Shown in pieces: positions 1-7,739 of a DNA stretch of 64,000 nt. Position 1 is the stretch's first letter. Each line of letters opens with the position of its first letter. The stretch is from Rhodococcoides kyotonense (GTDB lineage Bacteria; Actinomycetota; Actinomycetes; Mycobacteriales; Mycobacteriaceae): NCBI RefSeq assembly GCF_900188125.1, contig NZ_FZOW01000018.1, forward strand, positions 1 through 64,000, read 5' to 3'. Under the pieces are notes generated by a model. The model was not told the origin of the DNA. It saw only the letters and a program-made list of their open reading frames with translations, and searched no databases. Both the position numbers and the translations under genes were made by a program.

Positions 1-91
1 GCAGCAGCAGACACATCACGAGGAAGACAGCCATCGGCGTCAGAGCGAAAACGAGTCAAACTCCTGCATCGACGAACAACTCCAGTATCAC
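1..91. other. Window edge, no gene assignable
   Basis: No gene can be assigned in this left-edge stretch. On the minus strand a short hydrophobic frame (about LVFALTPMAVFLVMCLLL, with an ATG at 34) runs off the edge but has no visible ribosome binding site. On the plus strand two frames are open from base 1; one closes at 92-94, exactly at the first bases of the palindrome, so the C-terminus of a convergent gene is possible. Neither reading can be confirmed without flanking sequence. Confidence 0.3.
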
Positions 92-129
92 TGAGCGAAA
101 ATGTATAGCGGGCTATACATTTTCGCTCA
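92..129. repeat. Palindromic repeat, copy 1
   Basis: Perfect inverted repeat with 18-base arms (TGAGCGAAAATGTATAGC and its complement) around a GG centre. The right arm contains the stop codon of the second mftD gene (127-129). It is the same element as 21056-21097 and 58143-58186. Relative to those copies both arms carry a matched change (GAGCGA for GAGTGA), which keeps the pairing. It may act as a transcription terminator or a protein-binding site; no long T-run is present. Confidence 0.85.
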
Positions 130-1272
130 CGAGCGCACCACAAGATCCGATCGATCGAGTTCATGCACCGACGCACGACCGAGTCCGAGGACCGCGGAAT
201 CGAGACCGCCGCGCAGGATGTCGAGGACGTTCTCGACCCCCGCCTGGCCGCCCGCGGCCAGGCCCCACAGGTAGGCGCGTCCGATCAGCACCGCACGCGC
301 ACCGAGCGCCAATGCTTTCGCTACGTCGCTCCCTCGACGAACACCACCGTCGAGGGTGACCTCGATCCGATCACCGACCGCGTCGGCGATTGCCGGCAGC
401 ACACGTATGGACGCGGGTGTGCCGTCGAGGTTGTTCCCGCCGTGGTTCGACACCGAGATGGCGGTGCATCCGATGTCCACGGCACGGCGGGCATCGTCGA
501 CGCGTGAGATGCCCTTCAGCATGAAGGGCCCACCCCACTGCTCACGCAGCCACGCGATGTCGTCCCAGCTCGGCAACGGCGTCGACATCCACTCGCGGTA
601 AGCACCGAAGAACGTGGGCGCGACGCCACCGGGAGGAGTGAGATTCGGCGCAGTCAGATCGGGAATCGCACCGGAGCGTACCCATCGACCGAGCCACCGA
701 GGATGCGACAGTGCTTCGGGCGCAAACCGGATCATGGTACGAAGGTCGACCTTCTCCGGGATGGACGGGCTTCCCCAGTCGCGGCCTTCGGAGAACGACC
801 AGTCCATCGTCAGGATCAGCCCCACCGCGCCGGCCGATCTGGCTCGATTCATCATGTGCAGCAGAAATTCTCGGGACCCGACCCAGTGCAGCTGGAAGAA
901 CGTCTGCGGATTCGCCGCGACGACGTCCTCGATGGGTTTGCTCGCGAACAACGACAACCCCATCGAAATACCCCGCGACGCCGCAGCCCGAGCCGCCGCA
1001 ATCTCACCGTCCGGGTGCACGGCCTGCACACCCGTCGGCGAAATCATGACTGGAAACGAAAGCTGTTGTCCCATCAACGTGGTCGACAGGTCACGATCGT
1101 CCTTCAACCCGGCGACATGCGGAGCGAAGCCGAGTTCACCGAATGCCGCCGTGTTGTCCGCGACAGTAATGCCCCGTTCAGACCCTGCCCGCAGCGCGGC
1201 ATACACGGACGGAGGCAGTCGCTTCTCAGCCCGCCGCTGCGCCTCGGCAACCGTTTCGAACCAGGCTGTCAC
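127..1272 (-). CDS. mftD2: Second MftD-like pre-mycofactocin synthase
   Basis: FMN-dependent alpha-hydroxy-acid oxidase-family protein of 381 residues. In the mycofactocin pathway MftD oxidatively deaminates the 3-amino-5-(4-hydroxybenzyl)-4,4-dimethylpyrrolidin-2-one (AHDP) intermediate to pre-mycofactocin, the redox-active dicarbonyl form. The protein keeps the SNHGGNNLDG segment and the C-terminal LDGGVRRGSDVAKALALGARAVLIGR-type FMN phosphate region of the family. It is clearly homologous along its whole length to the preceding mftD (1306-2484), so it is a tandem duplicate. The start is GTG at 1272, 33 bases after mftD; an AGGA lies almost directly against it, so translation may depend on coupling. 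It is the last gene seen in the minus-strand mft operon. The gene appears intact. Whether it has the same substrate as its neighbour or a specialised one cannot be told from sequence. Confidence 0.88.
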   Translation of the reverse strand: MTAWFETVAEAQRRAEKRLPPSVYAALRAGSERGITVADNTAAFGELGFAPHVAGLKDDRDLSTTLMGQQLSFPVMISPTGVQAVHPDGEIAAARAAASRGISMGLSLFASKPIEDVVAANPQTFFQLHWVGSREFLLHMMNRARSAGAVGLILTMDWSFSEGRDWGSPSIPEKVDLRTMIRFAPEALSHPRWLGRWVRSGAIPDLTAPNLTPPGGVAPTFFGAYREWMSTPLPSWDDIAWLREQWGGPFMLKGISRVDDARRAVDIGCTAISVSNHGGNNLDGTPASIRVLPAIADAVGDRIEVTLDGGVRRGSDVAKALALGARAVLIGRAYLWGLAAGGQAGVENVLDILRGGLDSAVLGLGRASVHELDRSDLVVRS

Positions 1273-1305
1273 TCCTGGGTCATTCCGCAGGCTCCACTCC
1301 CGGCC

Positions 1306-2484
1306 TCACACACCGAGCTTCCGGTCGAACCCCTGCGGCATGACGACGTCGGTCGGCGACAGGTCGTGCACGGAGGTGTGCCCGAGGCCGAGGACCGCGG
1401 AATCGACTCCGCCACGCAGGATGTCGAGCACGTTCTCGACACCGGCCTGACCGTTCGCCGACAGGCCCCACAAGTACGCACGGCCGATCAACACAGCACG
1501 CGCACCGAGCGCCAACGCCTTCACCACATCACTACCGCGTCGAACACCGCCATCGAGCGTGATCTCGATCTGATCGCCGACGGCCTCGGCGATCGCAGGC
1601 AGCGCACGGATCGGCGCCGGGGTGCCATCGAGGTTGTTGCCACCGTGGTTGGACACCGAAATAGCAGTACAACCGGCGTCGACGGCCTTCTTCGCGTCGT
1701 CGACACGCATGACACCTTTGAGCATGAACGGACCGCCCCACTGCTCGCGCAACCACGCGACGTCCTCCCACGTCGGCAACGGAGTGCCCATCCATTCTCC
1801 GTACGCGCCGAAGAACGTCGGCGCGACGCCACCCTCCGGCGGAGTCAGGTTCGGCGTCGTCAAATCCGGAATCTTGCCGGTCTTGGCGAACTCCCACAAC
1901 CACTTCGGACGCGTGATGCCCTCGGGCGCGAACTGGAACATCGCCTTCAGGTCCATCTTCTCCGGAATCGACGGGCTACCCCAGTCGCGACCGTTGGAGA
2001 ACGACCAGTCCAGCGTCATGATCAGACCGACAGCGCCGGCCGCGCGTGCACGTTCCATCCGCTGCAGCAGAACCTCGCGGGACCCGACCCAGTACATCTG
2101 GAAGAACGTCTGCGGATTCGCAGCAGCGACCTCCTCGACGGACTTGCTGGCGAACGAGGACAAGCCGATCGGGATCCCACGCGCCGCTGCCGCCCGAGCC
2201 ACCGCGACCTCACCGTCCGGATGCACAGCCTGCACACCCGTCGGCGAAATCATGACCGGGAACGAGAGTGGTTGTCCCATGACCGTTGTCGACAGATCAC
2301 GCTTGTCCGACAAACCGGCGACATGCGGGGCGAACCCCAGTTCGCCGAACGCCGCCGTGTTGTCGTCGACGGTGATGCCACGCTCGGAGCCCGCCACCAA
2401 CGCGGCGTACACGGACTTGGGCAGACGTTTCTTGGCACGCCGCTGCGCTTCGGCAACGGTCTCGAACCACGCACTCTTGGCCAT
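1306..2484 (-). CDS. mftD: Pre-mycofactocin synthase MftD
   Basis: FMN-dependent pre-mycofactocin synthase of 392 residues, normal length for the family. It belongs to the lactate-dehydrogenase/glycolate-oxidase TIM-barrel group. Recognisable blocks are the N-terminal WFETVAEAQRRAKKRLP, the FPVMISPTGVQAVHPDGE strand, the SNHGGNNLDG loop carrying the family histidine, and a C-terminal LDGGVRRGSDVVKALALGA phosphate-binding segment. It lies 14 bases downstream of mftC and directly upstream of a second mftD. MftD acts in the cytosol after MftC and MftE, producing the dicarbonyl redox centre of mycofactocin. This copy has the canonical position in the operon and is the better candidate for the housekeeping enzyme. 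Confidence 0.93.
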   Translation of the reverse strand: MAKSAWFETVAEAQRRAKKRLPKSVYAALVAGSERGITVDDNTAAFGELGFAPHVAGLSDKRDLSTTVMGQPLSFPVMISPTGVQAVHPDGEVAVARAAAARGIPIGLSSFASKSVEEVAAANPQTFFQMYWVGSREVLLQRMERARAAGAVGLIMTLDWSFSNGRDWGSPSIPEKMDLKAMFQFAPEGITRPKWLWEFAKTGKIPDLTTPNLTPPEGGVAPTFFGAYGEWMGTPLPTWEDVAWLREQWGGPFMLKGVMRVDDAKKAVDAGCTAISVSNHGGNNLDGTPAPIRALPAIAEAVGDQIEITLDGGVRRGSDVVKALALGARAVLIGRAYLWGLSANGQAGVENVLDILRGGVDSAVLGLGHTSVHDLSPTDVVMPQGFDRKLGV

Positions 2485-2498
2485 AGCTACTGTGCTTC

Positions 2499-3731
2499 CT
2501 ATTCCATTCCTGCGAGCGGGTTTTCGTCGCAGATCTTAGCCGGTGGCCGCATCATCAATGTGAGCGGCACCGACTTGCGGGGTGTCTTGCGCTGCCCGGA
2601 ACGAGAATGGTCGACGCTCGACTTGGGGATCTCCCCCGCCGCAGCCAACGCCAATTCACCGTTACCGATGACGCATTCGGGGTCGGGGCCGTCCATGGGG
2701 AGGCCCGTGAAGAATTTCGCGGCCATGCAGCCGCTACGGCACGCGTCGAAATGCGCGCACTTGGTGCATGCACCGGAGGTCTGCGGCGACCGCAGTTCCT
2801 GGAACAATTCCGAAGTCTGCCAAACGCTTTGGAAGCCGCCCATGCCGTCCTTCGCGTCCCGCACGATGTTTCCGGCGAGGAACTGCTCATGGATGGCAAA
2901 GGGGCATGCGTAGACGTCGCCGATCGGGTCGATCAGGCAGACCACGCGCCCCGCACCGCAGAGGTTCAGACCCGGAAGGGCGTCACCGAATGCGGAGAGA
3001 TGGAAGAAGGAGTCACCGGTGAGCACGCCTTCACCGTTGGCAACGAGCCAGTTGTAGAGCTCACGCTGCTGGCCCGCGGTGGGATGCAGGTCGTCCCACA
3101 CATCGGCGCCGCGGCCCGACGGGCGCAGACGCGTGATGCGAAGCGTCGCACCGTATTTGTCGGCGAGCGCCTTGAACTCGTCGAGCTGGCTGACGTTGTG
3201 GCGGGTGACGACGACGGAGATCTTCGCGTCCTTGAACCCGGCCTCGCGCAGATTTTCCAGTGCGCGGCATGCCATGTCGAACGAACCCGGTCCGCGGACG
3301 GCGTCGTTGACCTCGGCGGTCGCGCCGTCGATGGAGATCTGCACATCGACGTAGTCCGACGCCGCGAGACGGGCCGCGACTTCCTTGTTGATCTTGACTC
3401 CGTTGGTGGAGAACTTGACTCCGACCTGGTGCGCGGTCGCGTAGTCGACGAGTTCCCAGAAGTCCGAACGCACAGTCGGTTCGCCGCCGCCGATGTTGAC
3501 GTAGAAGACCTGCATCTTCTGCAGCTCGTCGATGATCGACTTGCACTGCTCGGTACTGAGCTCACGCGGGTCGCGGCGGCCCGAGGACGACAGACAGTGC
3601 ACGCACGACAGATTGCACGCGTACGTCAATTCCCAGGTCAGGCAGATCGGGGCGTCGAGTCCGAGTTCGAACTGATCGACCAGACGGCCGACCGCAGGCG
3701 GCTGCGACGGCCGCTCGAGCATGGAGGTCAT
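2499..3731 (-). CDS. mftC: Mycofactocin radical SAM maturase MftC
   Basis: Radical SAM/SPASM enzyme of 410 residues that modifies the C-terminal Val-Tyr of MftA: oxidative decarboxylation of the tyrosine, then cyclisation onto the valine. The radical SAM cluster motif is CNLSCVHC (C39, C43, C46). The GGGEPT segment binds SAM. The C-terminal third carries SPASM cysteines in CGAGRVVC, ACPF and CTKCAHFDACRSGC, which bind the auxiliary iron-sulfur clusters. A basic tail of about 40 residues follows. The gene lies 58 bases downstream of mftB, whose product delivers the peptide. Gene order and motifs leave little doubt about the assignment. Confidence 0.96.
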   Translation of the reverse strand: MTSMLERPSQPPAVGRLVDQFELGLDAPICLTWELTYACNLSCVHCLSSSGRRDPRELSTEQCKSIIDELQKMQVFYVNIGGGEPTVRSDFWELVDYATAHQVGVKFSTNGVKINKEVAARLAASDYVDVQISIDGATAEVNDAVRGPGSFDMACRALENLREAGFKDAKISVVVTRHNVSQLDEFKALADKYGATLRITRLRPSGRGADVWDDLHPTAGQQRELYNWLVANGEGVLTGDSFFHLSAFGDALPGLNLCGAGRVVCLIDPIGDVYACPFAIHEQFLAGNIVRDAKDGMGGFQSVWQTSELFQELRSPQTSGACTKCAHFDACRSGCMAAKFFTGLPMDGPDPECVIGNGELALAAAGEIPKSSVDHSRSGQRKTPRKSVPLTLMMRPPAKICDENPLAGME

Positions 3732-3789
3732 GGGGGTGTCCTCTTCGAGGTGTGGGAGTGCTGCGAGAAAGGGCTGTTTCCTGCAGTGG

Positions 3790-4083
3790 TCAGAGCTTGT
3801 GGATCATGCGCGAATCGGCGAGCGTGGCCAGGGCTTTCACATACGGCGCTTGGCCCGACTCGGAAATTCCGGCGGCCTCGAGGGCGCTACGCATGTCCGG
3901 GTGCTCGGGGAAGGATTCGATGATCGCTACGATCGTGCGGTTCTTGAGGAAGGAGAGCTTACGTGTCCCGAAGTGGTAGAGCAGCGCCCCGAACGATTCG
4001 GGACGCAGCGCCACCTGCGGGTGAAGAGCCCACCGAGCATCGAGATCGAGCGCAGCGTCAGAGGTCTTCACAGGTGCGGACAT
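3790..4083 (-). CDS. mftB: Mycofactocin peptide chaperone MftB
   Basis: Small PqqD-like RiPP recognition element of 97 residues. MftB binds the leader of MftA and presents the peptide to MftC. The protein shows the family pattern ALHPQVALRPESFGALLYHFGTRKLSFLK, the winged-helix-like fold that grips the precursor. The ATG lies one base after the mftA stop (TGA C ATG), so the two are probably translationally coupled. Length and position are typical for mycofactocin loci. Confidence 0.95.
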   Translation of the reverse strand: MSAPVKTSDAALDLDARWALHPQVALRPESFGALLYHFGTRKLSFLKNRTIVAIIESFPEHPDMRSALEAAGISESGQAPYVKALATLADSRMIHKL

Positions 4084-4084
4084 G

Positions 4085-4198
4085 TCAGTACACGCCGCAC
4101 ATACCGTCGATGGAAACCTCTTCCACCAGCGACTCTTCGACGAGATCGGACTCGATCACGGCTGCGTTGACGACATCGGTCTTCGGGTTCTGGGACAT
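4085..4198 (-). CDS. mftA: Mycofactocin precursor peptide MftA
   Basis: Ribosomal precursor of mycofactocin, 37 residues, beginning MSQNPKTDVVNAAVIES and ending with the diagnostic core IDGMCGVY. The terminal Val-Tyr is the part that becomes the cofactor after MftC, MftE and MftD act. The acidic middle (DLVEESLVEE) is the leader bound by MftB. A GGAGG ribosome binding site lies about five bases upstream of the ATG. The gene is first in the mft operon and is divergent from mftR, so its promoter must lie between 4199 and about 4290. Confidence 0.96.
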   Translation of the reverse strand: MSQNPKTDVVNAAVIESDLVEESLVEEVSIDGMCGVY

Positions 4199-4230
4199 CG
4201 GTACCTCCATCGGAGAGAATCATCGTGTGG

Positions 4231-4254
4231 GTCACAGCCAGTTGCGGCAGTGAC
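4231..4254. promoter_or_regulatory. Inverted repeat between mftA and mftR
   Basis: GTCACAGCC, six bases, then GGCAGTGAC: the arms match at 8 of 9 positions. It is the clearest dyad in the mftA-mftR intergenic space and sits about 33 bases upstream of the mftA start. TetR-family regulators bind such dyads, so it is a candidate MftR operator. Binding is inferred, not shown. Confidence 0.5.
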
Positions 4255-4311
4255 TTGATTCACCACAATAATGGCATCGAGTGCACAATGACAGCAATCC
4301 GGGAGAAAAAA

Positions 4312-4932
4312 GTGGGCAGACGATCGAAACCGTCCAGCCGGGTAGGTCGTCGCCCGTCCACGACGCGGGGGCAGATCAGCGACATCGGCATCGAACTCTT
4401 CGCGACACAAGGGTTCGACGAGACCAGCGTCGACGAGATCGCCGAGGCCGCCGGCATAGCCCGTCGCACGTTCTTCCGGTACTTCCCGTCGAAGAACGCG
4501 GTCCCGTGGGGCGATTTCGACGAGCAGCTCGCAGCGTTGCGTGCACTGCTGGCCGCACTCCCTACCGACATCACTCTCGCGGACGGCATTCGATCTGCGC
4601 TGTTGCAGTTCAACACCTTTCCGGAGGACGAGAAGCCGGTGCACCGGCAACGTATGGCGCTGATCCTCCGAAACTCGGCTCTGCAAAGCTATTCGATGCT
4701 GATGTACGAAGACTGGCGCGGAGTGATCGCCGAATACGTAGCAGGACGGACCAATTGGGCCCCGGACGACCATTTCCCGCGTACCGTTGGCTGGATGGTG
4801 CTCGGTGTGGCAATGTCTGCGTACGAGCAGTGGCTCACCGACGAACAACTCGAGCTCGCCGACCTGCTGTCCGAGGGCATGACCGCCCTCTACTCGGGGC
4901 TCGACGCTCTGGCCTCGAAAGAACAGACATGA
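4312..4932 (+). CDS. mftR: TetR-family mycofactocin regulator MftR
   Basis: TetR-family DNA-binding regulator, 206 residues from the chosen start. The N-terminal helix-turn-helix is in the first 60 residues (ISDIGIELFATQGFDETSVDEIAEAAGIARRTFFRYF), and the rest is a ligand-binding all-helical domain. MftR of mycobacteria is reported to repress the mft operon and to respond to acyl-CoAs; this is family knowledge. I chose GTG at 4312 because GGGAG lies six bases upstream. An ATG at 4288 in the same frame would add eight residues but has a weaker ribosome site. It is divergent from mftA and overlaps mftM by ATGA. Confidence 0.88.
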   Translation: MGRRSKPSSRVGRRPSTTRGQISDIGIELFATQGFDETSVDEIAEAAGIARRTFFRYFPSKNAVPWGDFDEQLAALRALLAALPTDITLADGIRSALLQFNTFPEDEKPVHRQRMALILRNSALQSYSMLMYEDWRGVIAEYVAGRTNWAPDDHFPRTVGWMVLGVAMSAYEQWLTDEQLELADLLSEGMTALYSGLDALASKEQT

Positions 4933-5753
4933 CCGAACTCGACGCACTCGCCCCTGGAACGCCGCACCGCTGGACTCACGAGAACACGACGGTCGAGTGG
5001 TCCGAATCGATCATCCCCGGCGTTCTGGAGCTTCAGGACACCGCGAGCGGGATCCTCGTCCGTCACGGCCTCACGTCGTCGCACATCGGGGAGCGCCTGG
5101 TGTCGCAGATTACCGACTTCGGCTTGTCTCAGCGCGAATTCGAGCTCGTGATGGTCGGTTTGGTTCGTTCCACCGTCGACGACCCGGTCGCGGCTTGGGC
5201 GACGTACTACCGCAACTCACTCGACGAACTACTTTCGGGTGCAGCCGATTTCGCTCCGATCCATGCACGAGCCGAGTCTCTCGTCCGCGGTTCCGTGCTC
5301 GATCTCGGGTCGTGTTTCGGCTTCTTCCCCCTGCGGCTGGCCATGCGGGGACACGACGTCACAGCGACCGATCTGTCGGCAGGCACCATGCGGTTGCTCG
5401 CCACCGTGGCACCGCACCTCGGCGCGACTCTCGACGTCATCACGTGCGACGCATCCGGAATCCCGGTGCCGGACAAGAGTTCCGACACCGTGACGGCCCT
5501 GCATCTACTCGAGCATGTCGACGACGGCACCAGCGGCCGGATTCTCGGCGAGGCGATTCGCATCGCGCGCGAACGTGTCGTCGTCGCCGTGCCGTTCGAA
5601 GACGAAGCGACTGCATGCCATGGCCACATTCGCACGTTCGACACCGACGTACTGCGTGCCATCGGGGAGCAGAGCGGGCTGCCCTTCGATGTCGACGAGT
5701 TTCACGGTGGCTGGTTGATTCTCGATACCTCGCGCACCCCGGCGCTCAGATGA
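4929..5753 (+). CDS. mftM: Mycofactocin oligosaccharide methyltransferase MftM
   Basis: SAM-dependent class I methyltransferase of 274 residues. In mycobacteria MftM methylates the second glucose of the oligoglucosyl chain on mycofactocin, giving methylmycofactocins. The N-terminal ~100 residues are family-specific. The Rossmann core follows with the SAM-binding VLDLGSCFGFFPL motif and the later ALHLLEHVDDG segment. The ATG overlaps the mftR stop (ATGA), so the two genes form an operon. The 3' end overlaps the convergent response-regulator gene by eight bases. Its link to mft genes makes this assignment much stronger than the fold alone. Confidence 0.85.
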   Translation: MTELDALAPGTPHRWTHENTTVEWSESIIPGVLELQDTASGILVRHGLTSSHIGERLVSQITDFGLSQREFELVMVGLVRSTVDDPVAAWATYYRNSLDELLSGAADFAPIHARAESLVRGSVLDLGSCFGFFPLRLAMRGHDVTATDLSAGTMRLLATVAPHLGATLDVITCDASGIPVPDKSSDTVTALHLLEHVDDGTSGRILGEAIRIARERVVVAVPFEDEATACHGHIRTFDTDVLRAIGEQSGLPFDVDEFHGGWLILDTSRTPALR

Positions 5754-6396
5754 GCCCCTGTTTACTTGCCGCGTAGACGGCCTCTGCCCGACGGCTGACT
5801 CCCAGCTTCCGCATGATGTTGCTGACATGGAATTTCACGGTCGTCGCCGAGATGAACAGCGTGGTGCCGATCTTGTTGTTGGACAACCCCGTTGCCAGTA
5901 GTCGCAGGACCTCGAGTTCACGGTCGGTGAGTCGCTCCACCGCCGAGCCCTGCCCGTTGAGCGACCGGATCACAGCCGACGCACTACGCGAGTCGAAGGC
6001 ACTTTCACCGCGCGAGACGGCGCGAACCGCGCGAATCAGCTCGGTCGTGTCGACGTCCTTGACGACGTAACCGCGGGCTCCCGCGTGCACGGCCTCGACG
6101 ACGAGTCGGTCGTCGAGGAAGGTCGTCAACACCAGCAGGCCGATACCCGGGTGTGCGCTGGACAATTGCGAGCACAGCGCCAGCCCTTCGTAATCCGAAC
6201 TCGCAGAAAGCTTCAGATCCATCAGGACGATGTCGGGCTTCACACTTTCGACGACGGCGAGGCCCTCCCCCCGCGACGAGGCCTCCCCGACGACGGTCAG
6301 ATCGGACTCACGCTCGAGCACGGATTTCAATCCGTCCCTGAGGATCGCGTGGTCGTCGACCAGCACGATACGAATCAAAGCGGTGGTCACGGTCAT
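5746..6396 (-). CDS. NarL/LuxR-type response regulator
   Basis: Two-component response regulator of 216 residues. The receiver domain covers residues 8-125, with acidic DD14-15, phosphoacceptor D60 (IVLMDLK) and the switch region LVLTTF. A LuxR/GerE helix-turn-helix follows at about 150-212 (LTDRELEVLRLLATGLSNNKIGTTLFISATTVKFHVSNIMRKL). It is the last gene of an operon with the histidine kinase (4-base overlap) and an iron-type alcohol dehydrogenase, so it probably controls alcohol oxidation genes. Actinobacterial mycofactocin genomes have such kinase/regulator pairs (MadS/MadR, MnoS/MnoR); which one this matches cannot be settled by eye. Confidence 0.88.
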   Translation of the reverse strand: MTVTTALIRIVLVDDHAILRDGLKSVLERESDLTVVGEASSRGEGLAVVESVKPDIVLMDLKLSASSDYEGLALCSQLSSAHPGIGLLVLTTFLDDRLVVEAVHAGARGYVVKDVDTTELIRAVRAVSRGESAFDSRSASAVIRSLNGQGSAVERLTDRELEVLRLLATGLSNNKIGTTLFISATTVKFHVSNIMRKLGVSRRAEAVYAASKQGLI

Positions 6397-7739
6397 GGCT
6401 GCTCACTCTCCTGGGATGGAATGCGCACCGAGATACGCACGCCTCCGATTCTTGCCTTGCGAATCTCGAACGAGCCGCCGTGCTCACGCGCACGCGCTGC
6501 CATGTTTGCCAGGCCACGATGCCGACCGTCGACATCGCCCGTCTCCGCCATCCGCCACATGAGACGAAGGTGCGACGGGTCCCCTGCACCGTCGTCGGCG
6601 ACGGACAGCTGCACGTAGCCCCGATGGTAAGCGAGTCGCAGAATCGCTCGGTTGGCCTTGGCGTGAACTGCCGTGTTGAACAACGCTTCTCCCGCGATAC
6701 GCAGCAAGTCGTGTTCGCATGCACTGCTCAGTTCGACGGGCGTGCCTTCGACGCGCAGGGACACTTTGAGTTCGTCGGGCATGTGCACGATCGACAGCTG
6801 TTCGAGCATCTCGGGCAGCGACGTCCGGTCCGCGTCCTGCGAATGATTGAGCGCGTAGATGGCCGACCGGAGCTGTTCGACGGCTCGGCGCGTCAACTCC
6901 TTCGCCACGTCGAGTCGCTCCATGCGCTCGTCGGCTGGAATGTCGTTGCGGCACAGGTCGATCTGCATGCCGGCAGACAGCACGGCCTGCGTGACGCTGT
7001 CGTGGAGTTCCCGCGCGATGCGGTGCCGCTCGTCGTCGAGCACCTGGTGACGGTGCGCGGCCCCGAGTTGCCGTTGCGTGGCTTCGAGTTCTGCGTTGCG
7101 CACGGCCAGATCCGCGGCGGTTCGGTGCGCTTCCGCATACGCATTCTCGGTGCGCTCCAGCAGGATTCGTCGGCTTTGATACAGCGCAGAATTCTGCAGC
7201 GCAACTGCGGTCTGCCTGGCCAGAATGCTCAACACCGCCGAGTCCGTGGCGTCGAGCACTCGGTGGTTCGGCGTCCACGCCGCGAAAGCTCCGACGACAC
7301 CACCGTCGAGCGCGATGGGAACGAACGCGTGGTGCGCGGCGATGACCGGGCTCCGGCCGTCGCCGATCGTGGCGAGCCGAATCGCTTCGAGACAGTCGAC
7401 GACGTCGTCGGGCAGCGGCGGCCCCTCGACGTTGTCGACGAGAAACGGCGTCGCGTCGGGGCCGAGGACGAGCCTGCGCGGCCCTGCGTCGGGCAATGCG
7501 CCGTCGGCGAGCGCGAAGACGACCCACTGCGCACTCAGGTGTGCGCGGGCAGCCTCGGCGACCGCGCAGATCAGTGTCTCCGGACCGTCGACGGTACGGA
7601 CAAGCGCCCGCGAAATAAGCTCGAGCGCATGCACGACGCGTTCCAGTCGTTCCGCCGCGCCGCGATATTGCGTGTAGAACGTTCCCTTTCCCGACCGCAG
7701 TCCGGTCAGGAGTGACAGGTCGGGCTGCGAAGTGGTCAC
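6393..7739 (-). CDS. GAF-domain sensor histidine kinase
   Basis: Cytosolic histidine kinase of 448 residues with no membrane segment or signal peptide. Residues about 35-185 form a GAF-type sensor domain. A helical linker (190-235) leads to the HisKA_3 dimerisation helix with phospho-acceptor H246 in ERHRIARELHDSVTQAVL. An HATPase domain at the C-terminus has the DDGAGD and GLANMAARAREHGG boxes. It overlaps the upstream dehydrogenase and the downstream regulator by four bases each. A soluble sensor fits an internal signal such as an alcohol-derived metabolite or redox state, which is inference from context. The substrate sensed is unknown. Confidence 0.88.
   Translation of the reverse strand: MTTSQPDLSLLTGLRSGKGTFYTQYRGAAERLERVVHALELISRALVRTVDGPETLICAVAEAARAHLSAQWVVFALADGALPDAGPRRLVLGPDATPFLVDNVEGPPLPDDVVDCLEAIRLATIGDGRSPVIAAHHAFVPIALDGGVVGAFAAWTPNHRVLDATDSAVLSILARQTAVALQNSALYQSRRILLERTENAYAEAHRTAADLAVRNAELEATQRQLGAAHRHQVLDDERHRIARELHDSVTQAVLSAGMQIDLCRNDIPADERMERLDVAKELTRRAVEQLRSAIYALNHSQDADRTSLPEMLEQLSIVHMPDELKVSLRVEGTPVELSSACEHDLLRIAGEALFNTAVHAKANRAILRLAYHRGYVQLSVADDGAGDPSHLRLMWRMAETGDVDGRHRGLANMAARAREHGGSFEIRKARIGGVRISVRIPSQESEQP

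Noticed and set aside
1..34. Membrane protein start on the minus strand at the left edge
   Set aside because: Only about 11 codons are visible with no ribosome site, so a gene cannot be claimed.
703..2913. Long plus-strand open frame opposite the mftD genes
   Set aside because: It is antisense to two well-supported enzymes, has arginine/histidine-rich low-complexity composition typical of shadow frames in high-GC DNA, and matches no family.
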